Source: CAZFYZ01 sp964523735 (GTDB lineage: Bacteria > Armatimonadota > UBA5829). Taken from it: DNA of 24,641 bases. The position numbers and the translations under genes were made by a program. Below, piece by piece: positions 8,142 to 16,331 of this stretch. Numbering within the stretch: position 1 is the first letter of the stretch; each line of letters opens with the position of its first letter. The notes beneath the pieces were generated by a model. That model saw only the letters and a list, made by a program, of their open reading frames with translations, was not told where the DNA came from and did not search any database. The DNA is taken from contig CAZFYZ010000055.1 of the NCBI GenBank assembly GCA_964523735.1, forward strand, positions 1 through 24,641, read 5' to 3'.

Positions 8142-9125
8142 CTAGACGCTGATCAGCTCGATCTTGCTCGGGTCGCAGGTCCCGACGCCGCGCTCCTGGG
8201 CTGAGGCGAGCCAAGCGATCTGGGCTGGGCTGAACGGCTGCAGTCCCACCTCGGCGCGCTTCTTCTGTATGATCTCCATCCCGTTTTGGTCGACTGCCAG
8301 TGGGTCCATACCCGCCATGATGCTGTAAAGCTTCCATTGGCAATCAGCCTTGAGGCCGGGGCCGCCTTCCCACTGCGGCTGCAGCGCGTCGACTATGACG
8401 AGGCGGGTCTTCTGCTTCACGATCGGGATCGCGCTGAAGTCGGCCATCGCAGGGTTGCAGTGGTTGCCGTGGTGAGAGCCGGGATCCTCGAAAGAGCCGT
8501 AGTGGTTCTTGAGGGCGAGCGAGATGCCCGTGAGGCCGTGGGTCTTGAGGATCGGAGCGTTGACGAAGCAGGTAACCTTCTCCGAGATGAACTTGGAGAT
8601 TCGGCTCTTGAAGGCGCCCTGCTCGATCACTTCGCCCCAATCACCGTCGTCACCGTAGACCTTGACGCCCGGTCCCTCTCTGTTGGGCTTGTAGCCGCAC
8701 CTGATCAGGTCTCCGGTTGCGCGGTCCCAGATGATGATGTTGTCCGCTTTGACTCCTGCCGAAATCAGCCCGCGCGCGATCGCGTTGGCGACCTCGGGGT
8801 GGGTGGCGACGCCCTTGCCGAAGAGGCAGTTCACTTTGATGCCGACTACGTCAGTCGGCTTGAACAGCTTCTTCCATCCGGCGGCGCCAGTTGAGGTGTT
8901 GGTCAGCTTGGCAACCGAGCGATCTACCAGCTTGTTAAGAGCGCTCTGGACTATTTCGTCGCCTTTCATCACGGAGGAATCGGTCGCGATCACAACCCGT
9001 GACTTGCCAGCAGGGGCTACTATGGTCGCGTTCTGTGCCGCCTCCAACACAGCGGGCAGACCGGCAACTGCGGCGCCGGTGACGGCAACTTGCTTGAGGA
9101 ACTCTCTGCGGGTGGTCTTGCTCAA
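8142..9125 (-). CDS. Tat-exported DUF362 protein (second of tandem pair)
   Basis: This 327-residue protein starts with MSKTTRREFLKQ, a canonical twin-arginine motif, followed by a small-residue hydrophobic stretch to about residue 30. It is therefore probably exported folded. The body matches the DUF362 type: RVVIATDSSVM, DVVGIKVNC, CFVNAPILKTHGLTGISLALKNHYG and SIMAGMDPLAVDQNG. No CxxCxxC ferredoxin cluster of the kind fused to some DUF362 proteins is visible. The biochemical function of the family is not known to me. The start codon is TTG, with AAAGGAAA about 9 bases upstream. It is a clear paralogue of the neighbouring gene, 60 bases away on the same strand. Confidence 0.88.
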   Translation of the reverse strand: MSKTTRREFLKQVAVTGAAVAGLPAVLEAAQNATIVAPAGKSRVVIATDSSVMKGDEIVQSALNKLVDRSVAKLTNTSTGAAGWKKLFKPTDVVGIKVNCLFGKGVATHPEVANAIARGLISAGVKADNIIIWDRATGDLIRCGYKPNREGPGVKVYGDDGDWGEVIEQGAFKSRISKFISEKVTCFVNAPILKTHGLTGISLALKNHYGSFEDPGSHHGNHCNPAMADFSAIPIVKQKTRLVIVDALQPQWEGGPGLKADCQWKLYSIMAGMDPLAVDQNGMEIIQKKRAEVGLQPFSPAQIAWLASAQERGVGTCDPSKIELISV

Positions 9126-9185
9126 CTTGGTATTTCCTTTCTTACGAACTTCTGTAAGATGGTTCCTGTGATCTTCCTTCGGTTG

Positions 9186-10172
9186 CTACGCCTTCAGCAC
9201 CTCGATCTTGCTCAGGTCGGACTGGCCGACGCCACGGTCCTGTGCTGACTTGATCCATCCGACGAGGACGGGCGGGAACTCCGGCAGCTTGAGCTGCTTA
9301 CGTTTGTCGGCCATCACCTTGAGGCCGTACGAATCGAGCGCGAGTGGATCTGTACCTATCATTATCGAGTACATATTCCAGAGCGCGTCCGGCTTCAGGA
9401 GTGGCCCTCCGTCGTACATAGGGCGGATGGCATCGGCTACCACCAGGCGCGTCTTCTGCTTGATGAGCGGGTGGGCGTTGAGATCCGCAATCGCCGGGTC
9501 GCCACAGTTGTCGTGGTAGTTACCAGGGCTGTCGAATGAGCCGTAGTTATTCTTCAGGGCCATTGTGACGCCGGTCATCCCGTGGTGTTTGAAGATCGAC
9601 GCGTTGACTATGGCATCGACCTTCTCGATGGTCTTGCTGATGCGGCCTTTGACTACCCCGCACTCGAACGCCTCGCCATAGTCGCCTTCGTCGCCGCGGC
9701 ACCTGATGCCCGGGCCGTCCGAATTGATCTTGTAGCCACCCCGAATGAGGTCTGCGTTGAACCGGTCAAAGATGATGGTGTTCTCGGGCTTCACGCCAGC
9801 CAGTTTGAGGCCGTGAGCGACTGCGTGGGCCACTTCGGGATGGGTCGCCGCGCCGACACCGCAGCCGCTGCTGACCTTGATGCCGACCACGTCAGTCGGC
9901 TTGAACAGCTTCTTCCAGCCCTCGGCGGCTGACTTGGTGTCCATCAGTCTGGCCATCGCCTGGTCCATCATCTTGTTCGCGACTGCCTGGACGATCTCAC
10001 CGTTCTTCTTGAGGATGGCGGTGTTGGTGGTGACCACGATGCGCGACTTGCCGCCCGCCTCGGGGACTTGGGATATGCTCTCCGCTGCTTCGAGCGCCAC
10101 GGGCAGACCGGCCACGGCCGCTCCTGCCAAAGCCATCTGCTTGAGGAACTCTCTTCTGGTGGTTTCGGTCAC
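9186..10172 (-). CDS. Tat-exported DUF362 protein (first of tandem pair)
   Basis: This 328-residue paralogue of the downstream gene has the twin-arginine motif TTRREFLKQ at the N-terminus. The same DUF362 landmarks follow: LFKPTDVVGIKVSSGCG, IVNASIFKHHGMTGVTMAL, KNNYGSFDSPG and SIMIGTDPLALDSYG. The conserved Lys, Asn and His residues around the LKNxYG block are shared by both copies and probably mark the functional site. The GTG start has AGGAGGAGATC upstream, a strong ribosome site in the short gap after the MgtC-like gene. Its position suggests it is at the end of the minus-strand run that includes proS. Substrate and activity are unknown. Confidence 0.88.
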   Translation of the reverse strand: MTETTRREFLKQMALAGAAVAGLPVALEAAESISQVPEAGGKSRIVVTTNTAILKKNGEIVQAVANKMMDQAMARLMDTKSAAEGWKKLFKPTDVVGIKVSSGCGVGAATHPEVAHAVAHGLKLAGVKPENTIIFDRFNADLIRGGYKINSDGPGIRCRGDEGDYGEAFECGVVKGRISKTIEKVDAIVNASIFKHHGMTGVTMALKNNYGSFDSPGNYHDNCGDPAIADLNAHPLIKQKTRLVVADAIRPMYDGGPLLKPDALWNMYSIMIGTDPLALDSYGLKVMADKRKQLKLPEFPPVLVGWIKSAQDRGVGQSDLSKIEVLKA

Positions 10173-10191
10173 TAGCTGATCTCCTCCTGCC

Positions 10192-10851
10192 CTATTCCCA
10201 ACTGTAACTCAGGACGCCTTCGACTGCGAGAAGCTCAGCGCCTACGGTGTTGGGGTCGAACTGCGGCCCGTGTTGTACGCGCACTCTCAAGACCTGTGCC
10301 TGGCCATCTCGTATCTCCTCGCTGCCGAGTATTCGAGATGTGGCGCCATGGTCGGAGAGAAACTCGAGAACACGATGGACCACCTGACTGCCGGCTGTTG
10401 CCGTTATGGCTATGATGCTGTCGCCTCGCTTGAACTGAAGGTAAGTCTCGATGTGAGGGATCACGTTCAACGTTGCCACAACCAGGATGGTCGCAGCCAC
10501 GGCAACCAGATACATCTGCCCGCCGATAGCCACGGCAAGGCCGATCGCTGCGACGGTCCAGATACTTGCCGCGGTGGTGAGCCCCCGAACGACGCTTCCC
10601 TGGCGCATGATCGTGCCCGCCCCGAGGAAGCCAATGCCGGTGACAATCTGGGCGCTTATTCTTGCAGGGTCATAAACGCCGCCGGAGACAATAGACGAAC
10701 ATAGCGCGAAGAGGGTAGAGCCCATGCAGACGAGTATATGCGTCCGCAACCCCGCCGGTCGCCCGTGGGTCTCGCGCTCCAATCCTATCAGCCCTCCCAA
10801 CAGCAGCGCCGCCAGGAGCTTGAGTATCATATCCCAGAACTCGAATTGCAT
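10192..10851 (-). CDS. MgtC/SapB-family inner-membrane protein
   Basis: This is a 219-residue protein. The N-terminal two thirds are hydrophobic with about four to five membrane segments and carry family motifs: LLLGGLIGLERETHGRPAGLRTHILVCMGS, then GIGFLGAGTIMRQ and VRGLTTAASIWTVAAIGLA (given here in parts). Residues about 140-219 form a soluble ACT-like C-terminal domain. MgtC proteins are linked to growth under low magnesium and acid and, in pathogens, to inhibition of the ATP synthase; many environmental homologues have unknown roles. The start is three bases after the proS stop, so it is probably translated from the proS message. No Mg-responsive leader is visible. Confidence 0.9.
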   Translation of the reverse strand: MQFEFWDMILKLLAALLLGGLIGLERETHGRPAGLRTHILVCMGSTLFALCSSIVSGGVYDPARISAQIVTGIGFLGAGTIMRQGSVVRGLTTAASIWTVAAIGLAVAIGGQMYLVAVAATILVVATLNVIPHIETYLQFKRGDSIIAITATAGSQVVHRVLEFLSDHGATSRILGSEEIRDGQAQVLRVRVQHGPQFDPNTVGAELLAVEGVLSYSWE

Positions 10852-10854
10852 TCG

Positions 10855-12609
10855 CTATGCCTTGCGTCTCATGGTGACAGCCGTGTCCGCTCTCTCGCCA
10901 ATCGCCTGATGCAGTTCCCGGCGGAGTTCGAGAACCCGCTCGGTTGCTTCATCTATGCCGACCTGCTCTTTGTCCTTGCTGGTGCGCAGGCGGACCTCGA
11001 CCTTGCCTTCTGCTGTGAGTTTGCCCGCAACTACCTGTATGGGTATACCGATGAGGTCGGTGTCCTTGAACTTCACGCCGGGGCGTTCTTCACGCTCGTC
11101 GAGCAGCACATCGACTCCCTCGGCCTGCAGTTCCTCGTATAGTCGGGTCGCCGCGTTGCACTGATCCTCGTCGTCAGAGTTCAAGAGCAGGATCGCTACC
11201 TCGAATGGCGCGATTGAGACCGGCCAGATCATCCCGTCAGCATCATTGTTGATCTCAGGGACAGCAGCGAGCAGCCTGCTCACGCCCGCTCCATAGCAGC
11301 CCATCACGAACGGCTGCTGGTTGCCCTCTTCATCGAGGAACTTCGCGTCCATGTTCTCCGAGTAGAGTGTCCCAAGCTTGAATATGTGCCCGACCTCGAT
11401 GCCGTGCAGTTCCTCGAGTGTGCCCTCACAATGCGGGCAAGCGTCTCCACCTGATGCGACCCGCAAGTCCGCCCACTCGGTGACCTCGAAGTCCCGCCCG
11501 AGGTTCGCGTTCACGTAGTGCGCGTCGGTCCTATTTCCACCGACAACGAAGTTGGCCATTCCGGCGATCTCACGATCAGCCAGGATCCTGACGTTCTTCA
11601 GCCCCACCGGACCGGCGAATCCCACGTCTGCTCCGGTGACGCGTTCGATCGTATCAGGATCGGCCATCTCTACCTTTTTGACGTTCGCCGCCCGCGCCAG
11701 TTTCGGCTCGTTTATCTCTCGATCTCCCCGAACGAGCGCCGCCACGACCTCATCGCCGGCCTTGTAGATCAGTGTCTTGACGAGGCGATGTGGCTTGATC
11801 TTGAGGAACGCGGATATCTGCTCGATTGTGCGAGCGCCTGGCGTATCGAGGAGGGTGAGGGGTTTGGGCTCCGCATCGGACTTCTCAACGGGTCTTTCGC
11901 CTATACCACAGCGTTCGGCGTTTGCCGCGTACCCGCACTTGTCGCAGCGGAGCACCAGGTCCTCGCCAGAGTCGGCGATGACCGTGAACTCCTCGTTTTC
12001 CTTGCCTCCGATCGCGCCGGACTCCGCTTCAACAGCAAGGGGAGCCAGCCCACAACGGGCGAAGATGCGAGCGAACGCCGTCCACATCTTGTCGTACGCG
12101 CGGTCCATGTCCTCCCAGTTGCGGTCGAACGAGTAGGCATCGAGCATGATGAACTCGCGCCCGCGAACGACTCCACCGCGAGGCCTCGGCTCGTCGCGGC
12201 CTTTGTTCTGGATCTGGTAGAGGTTCAGGGGCAGTTCGCGGTATGAGCGAACATCGCGCCGGACAATGTCGGTTATGATCTCTTCGTGTGTGAACCCCAT
12301 CGCGTACTCGCGGTCCACGCGGTCCTTGATCCTGAAGAGGACATCCTGCTCCCAGCGGCCGGTTTCTTTGTAAAGCTCGGCAGGCACGAGTGCGGGCATC
12401 AGAAGCTCCTGTGCGCCCTGCTTGTCCATCTCCTCGCGCACGATCGCCTGGATCTTCTTGAGGACTTTGTACCCCAGCGGCAGGTAATCATATATTCCGG
12501 CCCCGACCCGGCGGATGAACCCGCCTCTCAGCAGGAGCCTGTGACTGGTCATCTCGGCTTCTGAAGGGACCTCTCTTAGTGTTGGAAAGAATAGTTGTGA
12601 TGCTCGCAT
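10855..12609 (-). CDS. proS: Prolyl-tRNA synthetase, bacterial type
   Basis: ProS charges tRNA-Pro with proline in the cytoplasm. The 584 residues fit the bacterial form with an editing insert. The N-terminus MRASQLFFPTLREVP is characteristic. Class II motifs are visible: RVGAGIYDYLPLG in motif 1, FTHEEIITDIVRRDVRSYRE and PRGGVVRGREFIM around motif 2, and GCYGAGVSRLLAA in motif 3. Residues about 225-400 form the YbaK-like insertion (ISAFLKIKPHRLVKTLIYKA, LVRGDREINEPKL) that clears Ala-tRNA-Pro. The C-terminal anticodon-binding domain starts near 470 (IWPVSIAPFEVAILLLN). The ATG at 12609 has GAGG 5 bases upstream. An AT-rich inverted repeat separates it from the phosphatase gene. Confidence 0.98.
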   Translation of the reverse strand: MRASQLFFPTLREVPSEAEMTSHRLLLRGGFIRRVGAGIYDYLPLGYKVLKKIQAIVREEMDKQGAQELLMPALVPAELYKETGRWEQDVLFRIKDRVDREYAMGFTHEEIITDIVRRDVRSYRELPLNLYQIQNKGRDEPRPRGGVVRGREFIMLDAYSFDRNWEDMDRAYDKMWTAFARIFARCGLAPLAVEAESGAIGGKENEEFTVIADSGEDLVLRCDKCGYAANAERCGIGERPVEKSDAEPKPLTLLDTPGARTIEQISAFLKIKPHRLVKTLIYKAGDEVVAALVRGDREINEPKLARAANVKKVEMADPDTIERVTGADVGFAGPVGLKNVRILADREIAGMANFVVGGNRTDAHYVNANLGRDFEVTEWADLRVASGGDACPHCEGTLEELHGIEVGHIFKLGTLYSENMDAKFLDEEGNQQPFVMGCYGAGVSRLLAAVPEINNDADGMIWPVSIAPFEVAILLLNSDDEDQCNAATRLYEELQAEGVDVLLDEREERPGVKFKDTDLIGIPIQVVAGKLTAEGKVEVRLRTSKDKEQVGIDEATERVLELRRELHQAIGERADTAVTMRRKA

Positions 12610-12618
12610 CTAGACCTC

Positions 12619-12702
12619 AATTCGGAATTGTGAATGATGAATTATGAATTGCCTTCAGTGCTTGCCTGCCGCCCAATTCATAATTCATAACTCATAATTC
12701 GT
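12619..12702. repeat. AT-rich imperfect inverted repeat
   Basis: Two AT-rich arms built from iterations of AATTCATAATTC-like words (12619-12651 and 12674-12702) surround a GC-rich centre. They fill nearly all of the gap between the histidine phosphatase and proS genes. The composition differs sharply from the surrounding GC-rich DNA, which suggests a dispersed intergenic repeat. A weak role as a terminator is possible. Confidence 0.55.
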
Positions 12703-12704
12703 AA

Positions 12705-13310
12705 CTAGAAAATGTGCGCTGTGTCGTTCAGCTTGACTACATTGCGCTCGCCGTATTTGGTAGTGTTGAACCGGCTGATGCTGCACGGGTCGAGCTCGAA
12801 TGATATGTTGTGCTCGCCGATCTCGAGCCTGAGCCACCAGCAGATCGCTGCATTGCCTGACCCGCCGTGAGTCACGATAATGGCCAAGTCGGACTGATCG
12901 GCGATCCTGTCTATGAACGCGATCACCCGCTCGGACATCTGCCGCCAAGACTCCGCACCGGGGTAGGGTGGCCAGTCGACAAGCGGCTGAGTGATTGGGT
13001 TCAGAATCTTCTGAGCTTCGGCGTCGGTGAGGTCTTTGGCTTGACCATTGTTGAGTTCGCGCAGTTCTGGAGCCATGACCGGGTCATTGCCCAGCGGCTT
13101 CGAGATGATCTCAGCCGTCTCCTTCGCGCGCAGCAGATCACTTGAGTAGAACGCGCACGGACGTCCAGCGATGATGCTCGCGAGATACGGCCCCGTCAGC
13201 TCCGCCTGCCGCCTGCCAAGCTCGGTGAGAGGCGTGTCGGTCCACCCGCCGGTCAGCCCCTTCACCATATGCTCAGCCTCACCATGCCTGATGATGATCA
13301 GTTCGTTCAA
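12705..13310 (-). CDS. Histidine phosphatase (phosphoglycerate mutase-like) family protein
   Basis: This is a 201-residue branch-1 histidine phosphatase. The phosphohistidine motif RHGE lies at residues 8-11. SSDLLRAKETA supplies the second conserved Arg, PELRELNNGQ the acid/base region, and IIVTHGG the second catalytic His. The family includes cofactor-dependent phosphoglycerate mutase, alpha-ribazole phosphatase and broad phosphatases; the short length points to a phosphatase rather than GpmA. The start is TTG at 13310, because an in-frame TGA directly precedes it and no ATG or GTG stands before RHGE. The leader contains the CAAAT repeat tract, and no strong Shine-Dalgarno sequence is visible. 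It is part of the minus-strand run between the GNAT and proS genes. Confidence 0.9.
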   Translation of the reverse strand: MNELIIIRHGEAEHMVKGLTGGWTDTPLTELGRRQAELTGPYLASIIAGRPCAFYSSDLLRAKETAEIISKPLGNDPVMAPELRELNNGQAKDLTDAEAQKILNPITQPLVDWPPYPGAESWRQMSERVIAFIDRIADQSDLAIIVTHGGSGNAAICWWLRLEIGEHNISFELDPCSISRFNTTKYGERNVVKLNDTAHIF

Positions 13311-13341
13311 TCACAAATCCCAAATCTCAAATTACAAATCC
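13311..13341. repeat. Short tandem CAAAT-type repeat
   Basis: Four tandem 7-base units of the form CAAATNN cover the end of the acetyltransferase gene and the leader of the phosphatase gene. The tract supplies the acetyltransferase stop (TAA on the minus strand at 13332-13334). It resembles the simple AT-rich intergenic repeats that recur in several bacterial genomes. Confidence 0.55.
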
Positions 13342-13781
13342 AGAACCACTGCCTCTTCCCCGCAGTCCGGGAACTTGGGGCAGTTGATGCACTCGGTCCA
13401 TATCTTGTGCGGGAGGGTGTTCTTGTCTACTCGCCTGAATCCGGCCCGCTCGAAGAACTCAGGCACGTAGGTCAGGGCGAAGACTTTGGGCACTCCCATC
13501 TCGCGCGCCTCAGAGAGGCAGGCCTCCATCAGCAGACGCCCGTAGCCCTTGCCCTGCGCACTCTGATCTACGGCGAGTGACTTGACCTCCGCAAGGTCCT
13601 CCCAGGTCACATGCAGGGCGCAGCAGCCGATGATGCCGTCGTCGCCATCGATCACCACGAAGTCGCGCACGTTCTCGTAAATCGTCGACAGCGAACGCGG
13701 CAGCATGGCGTCCTTGTCCGCGAACGAGTTCACGAGCCTCTGTATCTCCGGCACGTCCGGCACCCTGGCCTTACGAATCAC
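13332..13781 (-). CDS. GNAT N-acetyltransferase, ArgA-like short form
   Basis: This is a 149-residue single-domain GNAT enzyme. Residues 1-50 (MIRKARVPDVPEIQRLVNSF, then MLPRSLSTIYENVRDFVV) and the acetyl-CoA loop QGKGYGRLL are visible. The C-terminal signature LPHKIWTECINCPKFPDCGE contains three closely spaced cysteines. This pattern is what I recall for the short acetyltransferases proposed as N-acetylglutamate synthases (the first step of arginine synthesis) in bacteria lacking classical ArgA. No other arg genes are nearby, so that role is an inference. The start is GTG with AAGGAGA upstream. The gap to ispG is filled by a palindromic repeat. Confidence 0.85.
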   Translation of the reverse strand: MIRKARVPDVPEIQRLVNSFADKDAMLPRSLSTIYENVRDFVVIDGDDGIIGCCALHVTWEDLAEVKSLAVDQSAQGKGYGRLLMEACLSEAREMGVPKVFALTYVPEFFERAGFRRVDKNTLPHKIWTECINCPKFPDCGEEAVVLDL

Positions 13782-13798
13782 TTCTGCGTTTCTCCTTT

Positions 13799-13847
13799 GT
13801 AGCCGGCGTCTCTGACGCCCCTGCCTGGGGTCGAAGACCCCACCTAC
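13799..13847 (-). repeat. Dispersed palindromic element, two-hairpin copy
   Basis: Read on the minus strand it runs GTAG, hairpin GGGGTC-TTC-GACCCC, spacer AGGCAGG, hairpin GGCGTC-AGA-GACGCC, then GGCTAC. Its first bases supply the TAG stop of ispG, and its end lies about 8 bases before the ribosome site of the acetyltransferase gene, so it makes up essentially the whole intergenic gap. The GGCGTC hairpin and its right flank match the copies at 7582-7613 and 24541-24562. Confidence 0.75.
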
Positions 13848-14893
13848 AACTGCTTCTCTATCTCTGCCATTAGCGCGTCCACAAGCTCCGCCTCATCGAC
13901 TTTGCGAAGCATCTGGCCTTTTGAGAACAATGCGCCGGAGCCTTTGCCGCCCGCGATGCCAAAGTCCGCCAGCGACGCCTCGCCGGGCCCGTTCACGACG
14001 CAGCCCATGACCGCTACTGTGATGGGCCTGGCCGGCGGGTGAACTTCCAGGCGACCCCGGACCTCAGCCGCAACGGCGCTGATGTCTATCGCGCAGCGGC
14101 CGCAGGTAGGGCACGAGACTATCGTGAACGGCTTCTGCCACAGATCGAGGCTGGCCAGAATCTCCCTGCCTACTCGCACTTCCTCGACGGGATCGGCCGT
14201 GAGCGAAACCCTCAGCGTGTCTCCGATACCTTCAGCGAGCAGGGCCCCGATTCCTACCGAACTGCGGATCGTGCCTTCCCACGCGAGGCCTGCTTCGGTC
14301 ACGCCAAGGTGCAGCGGATAATCACATCCTTCGCTCGCGAGTTCGTAGGCGCGGATCATCATAGGCACGTCGAATGCCTTGAGCGAGATCACGATGTCCT
14401 CGAAGCCGAGTTCCTCAAGCACGCGAACTTCGTTTAGGCCGCTCTCGACCAGTGCTTCCGCAGTGGGCATTCCGTAGCGCGATCTATCGATCGACCCGGC
14501 GTTGACTCCTATCCTGATCGGCACTCCTCGATCTTTGGCAGAGCGGGCGACCTCTTCGACCTTCTCGCGCGAGCCGATGTTGCCCGGGTTAATCCTGAGC
14601 TTATCCGCGCCGGCCTCTAGAGCCGTCAGCGCGAGCTTGTGATCGAAGTGTATATCAGCCACAAGCGGGATCGATATCCCCGCCTTTATATCTTTGATGC
14701 ACTTGGCGGCCTTTTGGTCAGGGACAGCGACGCGCGCGATATCGCAGCCGGCCATCTCGAGGCGCCTGATCTGCGCCACCGTGGCTTCGACATCCGCAGT
14801 GGGCGTGTTCGCCATCGACTGCACCGTGACTGGGGCATCCCCACCGATTGGGATCCCTCCAACCATGACCTGTCTTGTAGTGCGCCTGTTCAT
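13844..14893 (-). CDS. ispG: 4-hydroxy-3-methylbut-2-enyl diphosphate synthase
   Basis: IspG (GcpE) converts methylerythritol cyclodiphosphate to HMBPP, the penultimate step of the MEP isoprenoid pathway, using a 4Fe-4S cluster. The N-terminal TIM barrel is clear: RRTTRQVMVGGIPIG, PVTVQSMANTPTADV, LVADIHFDHKLAL, and DKLRINPGNIGS. Cluster ligands lie in SCPTCGRC and GCVVNGPGEA near the C-terminus. I start at ATG 14893 (349 residues) because GGAG lies six bases before it. The in-frame ATG at 14905 adds four residues but has no ribosome site. The stop TAG belongs to a palindromic repeat, so the last residues could have been altered by its insertion. The MEP pathway shows that the host is bacterial in its isoprenoid metabolism. 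Confidence 0.97.
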   Translation of the reverse strand: MNRRTTRQVMVGGIPIGGDAPVTVQSMANTPTADVEATVAQIRRLEMAGCDIARVAVPDQKAAKCIKDIKAGISIPLVADIHFDHKLALTALEAGADKLRINPGNIGSREKVEEVARSAKDRGVPIRIGVNAGSIDRSRYGMPTAEALVESGLNEVRVLEELGFEDIVISLKAFDVPMMIRAYELASEGCDYPLHLGVTEAGLAWEGTIRSSVGIGALLAEGIGDTLRVSLTADPVEEVRVGREILASLDLWQKPFTIVSCPTCGRCAIDISAVAAEVRGRLEVHPPARPITVAVMGCVVNGPGEASLADFGIAGGKGSGALFSKGQMLRKVDEAELVDALMAEIEKQL

Positions 14894-14920
14894 TCTCCAC
14901 TCCATGGTACAGTGTAAGGA

Positions 14921-14939
14921 GCGGGATTACAAATCCCGC
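14921..14939. repeat. GC-rich hairpin upstream of ispG
   Basis: GCGGGAT-TACAA-ATCCCGC is a perfect 7-bp stem in the 80-base gap between the BamE-like gene and ispG. Its form resembles the hairpins at 13799-13847 and 18881-18897. It may be another dispersed palindrome or a weak terminator of the upstream gene, since no T-run follows on either strand. Confidence 0.5.
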
Positions 14940-14973
14940 CCCCTTGCCATAGGGAGACCATCTTTTGACCCGT

Positions 14974-15360
14974 CTACTCGAAATGCTCTGTGGTCTCTGT
15001 GATCTCCACAACTCGGCCCTTGCTGTCGAACACGATCTCCCGCCACTCAAACCAGGTGTTCGTTACTCGGTCGTCGTCCGGTATCTTCGAGCGATCCAGA
15101 AACGAGTAGAACCACCTTCTGTTGGAACTCATCATCCCCTGTACGGGCTCGTGGGCGTCGTTCTGCAGAGGCTTGCCGAGTAGGCGAAGGACTTCTTCCT
15201 TGGACATGCCCTTTCGCACCTGTCGGAACTTGCTTTCGCTGAAGCCCGGTGCGTATATTGTGGCATCGTCCCTAGTCCCGAATACAGGCCACAGCAAGCC
15301 GGCGATCACCGCAGCTAGCCCCAGAACCCCTAGCAGTGCAGTCAAGGCTCTTCGAGTCAC
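14974..15360 (-). CDS. Membrane-anchored BamE/SmpA-OmlA-like protein
   Basis: This 128-residue protein has an N-terminal hydrophobic segment (about residues 7-27) acting as a signal anchor. A small domain follows with FRQVRKGMSKEEVLRLLGKP, the hallmark opening of BamE/SmpA-OmlA-type folds. BamE in proteobacteria is a lipoprotein of the outer-membrane assembly machine. This protein has no lipobox cysteine, so it is a distant relative and a role in Bam should not be assumed. The start is GTG, with a purine-rich GGGGG stretch upstream. It follows the glycerophosphodiesterase gene by 56 bases. Confidence 0.7.
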   Translation of the reverse strand: MTRRALTALLGVLGLAAVIAGLLWPVFGTRDDATIYAPGFSESKFRQVRKGMSKEEVLRLLGKPLQNDAHEPVQGMMSSNRRWFYSFLDRSKIPDDDRVTNTWFEWREIVFDSKGRVVEITETTEHFE

Positions 15361-15416
15361 AGTGTTGCCCCCTTATCTGTTGGGACTAACGCTTCTCGTT
15401 CGCGAATGGTTACGGG

Positions 15417-16313
15417 TCAGTTCGCCAACTGCTCCCTCATCCAAGCCGCTCGGTTCGTCGTAAGCCCGTCGATACCAAGGCCCATCAGTCGCCTGGCCTC
15501 ATTCGGATCGTCCACCGTCCACACGTAGAGCTTGAGCCCCTTCGCCTTCACGGCGTCGGCAAAGGGCTTGTCGAGGCGACTGCTATTGACGTTGAGGCCG
15601 TCCAGCCGGCGCTCCAACGCGATGTCGATCAACTTCGGGTCGTAACGATCAGAACTCCAGAGCAGCCAGTAAACCGGTATGCTGGGGGCGATCTCCTTGA
15701 ACCGCGACACCGTCTCCAGATCAAAGCCGATTACCGTGACCTGTGATCGCTTCGCGTACTGGTGGATGGCTTTCTTCAGGTGTGGAGTCGTCTCCGGGCC
15801 CGATTTGATCTCAATGAAGAGGCGTTTGCCAGGAGGCAGCGACGCCAGGACATCATCCAGGAGCGGCATCTTCTCGCCCGCAAAGCTCTCACCTTTCCAC
15901 TTGCCGACGTCCAGCCTGCGTAGTTCAGCCGAGTCTGCTTTGCCGATGGTGAGATCCGCGCCTGCCGTTCTTGTTGTGGTAGCATCGTGAGATAGCATCA
16001 GCCTGTTGTCCTTGGTCAGGTGGATATCGATCTCAACCATCTCGTCCCCAAGCCGCCAGGCGAGGTCTATAGCGGCGAGGGTGTTCTCGGGAGCCAGGTA
16101 AGACTCCCCTCGGTGGGCGATCAGCTTCATTTCTGAACGCCCGTCCTTCTTCGGTTTGTCATGCGCCGTCCGATCAAAAGTCGCATCTGCCTTTGCAGAG
16201 TTGGCGCCTGAGCAGGCGGGAGCACATGCGCATTGCCCCGCCACGGTCAGGAAGACGAATGCGAGAAGAAGCGGCGCAGTGTTGTGTGGCGAAAGCATAC
16301 GAGGCAAGTGCAA
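15417..16313 (-). CDS. Exported glycerophosphodiester phosphodiesterase
   Basis: The enzyme hydrolyses glycerophosphodiesters to glycerol-3-phosphate and an alcohol. The 298 residues hold an N-terminal hydrophobic export signal (about 12-27) and a Cys- and Ala-rich stretch, then a GDPD TIM barrel from about residue 62. Signatures in order are LIAHRGESYLAPENTLAA, MVEIDIHLTKDN, MLSHDATTTRT, and FIEIKSG, with LYVWTVDD and GIDGLTTN near the end. These include the catalytic His pair and the Glu/Asp metal ligands. AAGGAG stands three bases before the TTG at 16313 and nine before an in-frame TTG at 16307, so either may be used. The gene begins 18 bases after the UshA-like/cytochrome gene, which suggests one operon. 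Confidence 0.92.
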   Translation of the reverse strand: MHLPRMLSPHNTAPLLLAFVFLTVAGQCACAPACSGANSAKADATFDRTAHDKPKKDGRSEMKLIAHRGESYLAPENTLAAIDLAWRLGDEMVEIDIHLTKDNRLMLSHDATTTRTAGADLTIGKADSAELRRLDVGKWKGESFAGEKMPLLDDVLASLPPGKRLFIEIKSGPETTPHLKKAIHQYAKRSQVTVIGFDLETVSRFKEIAPSIPVYWLLWSSDRYDPKLIDIALERRLDGLNVNSSRLDKPFADAVKAKGLKLYVWTVDDPNEARRLMGLGIDGLTTNRAAWMREQLAN

Positions 16314-16331
16314 AGACTCCTTGATCTGAGG

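Noticed and set aside
11518..12246. Plus-strand open frame of 242 codons
   Set aside because: Antisense shadow of proS, which has all class II synthetase motifs.
13311..13341. CRISPR-like short repeats
   Set aside because: Units of 7 bases without spacers; simple tandem repeat only. No CRISPR array or cas gene is seen in the window.
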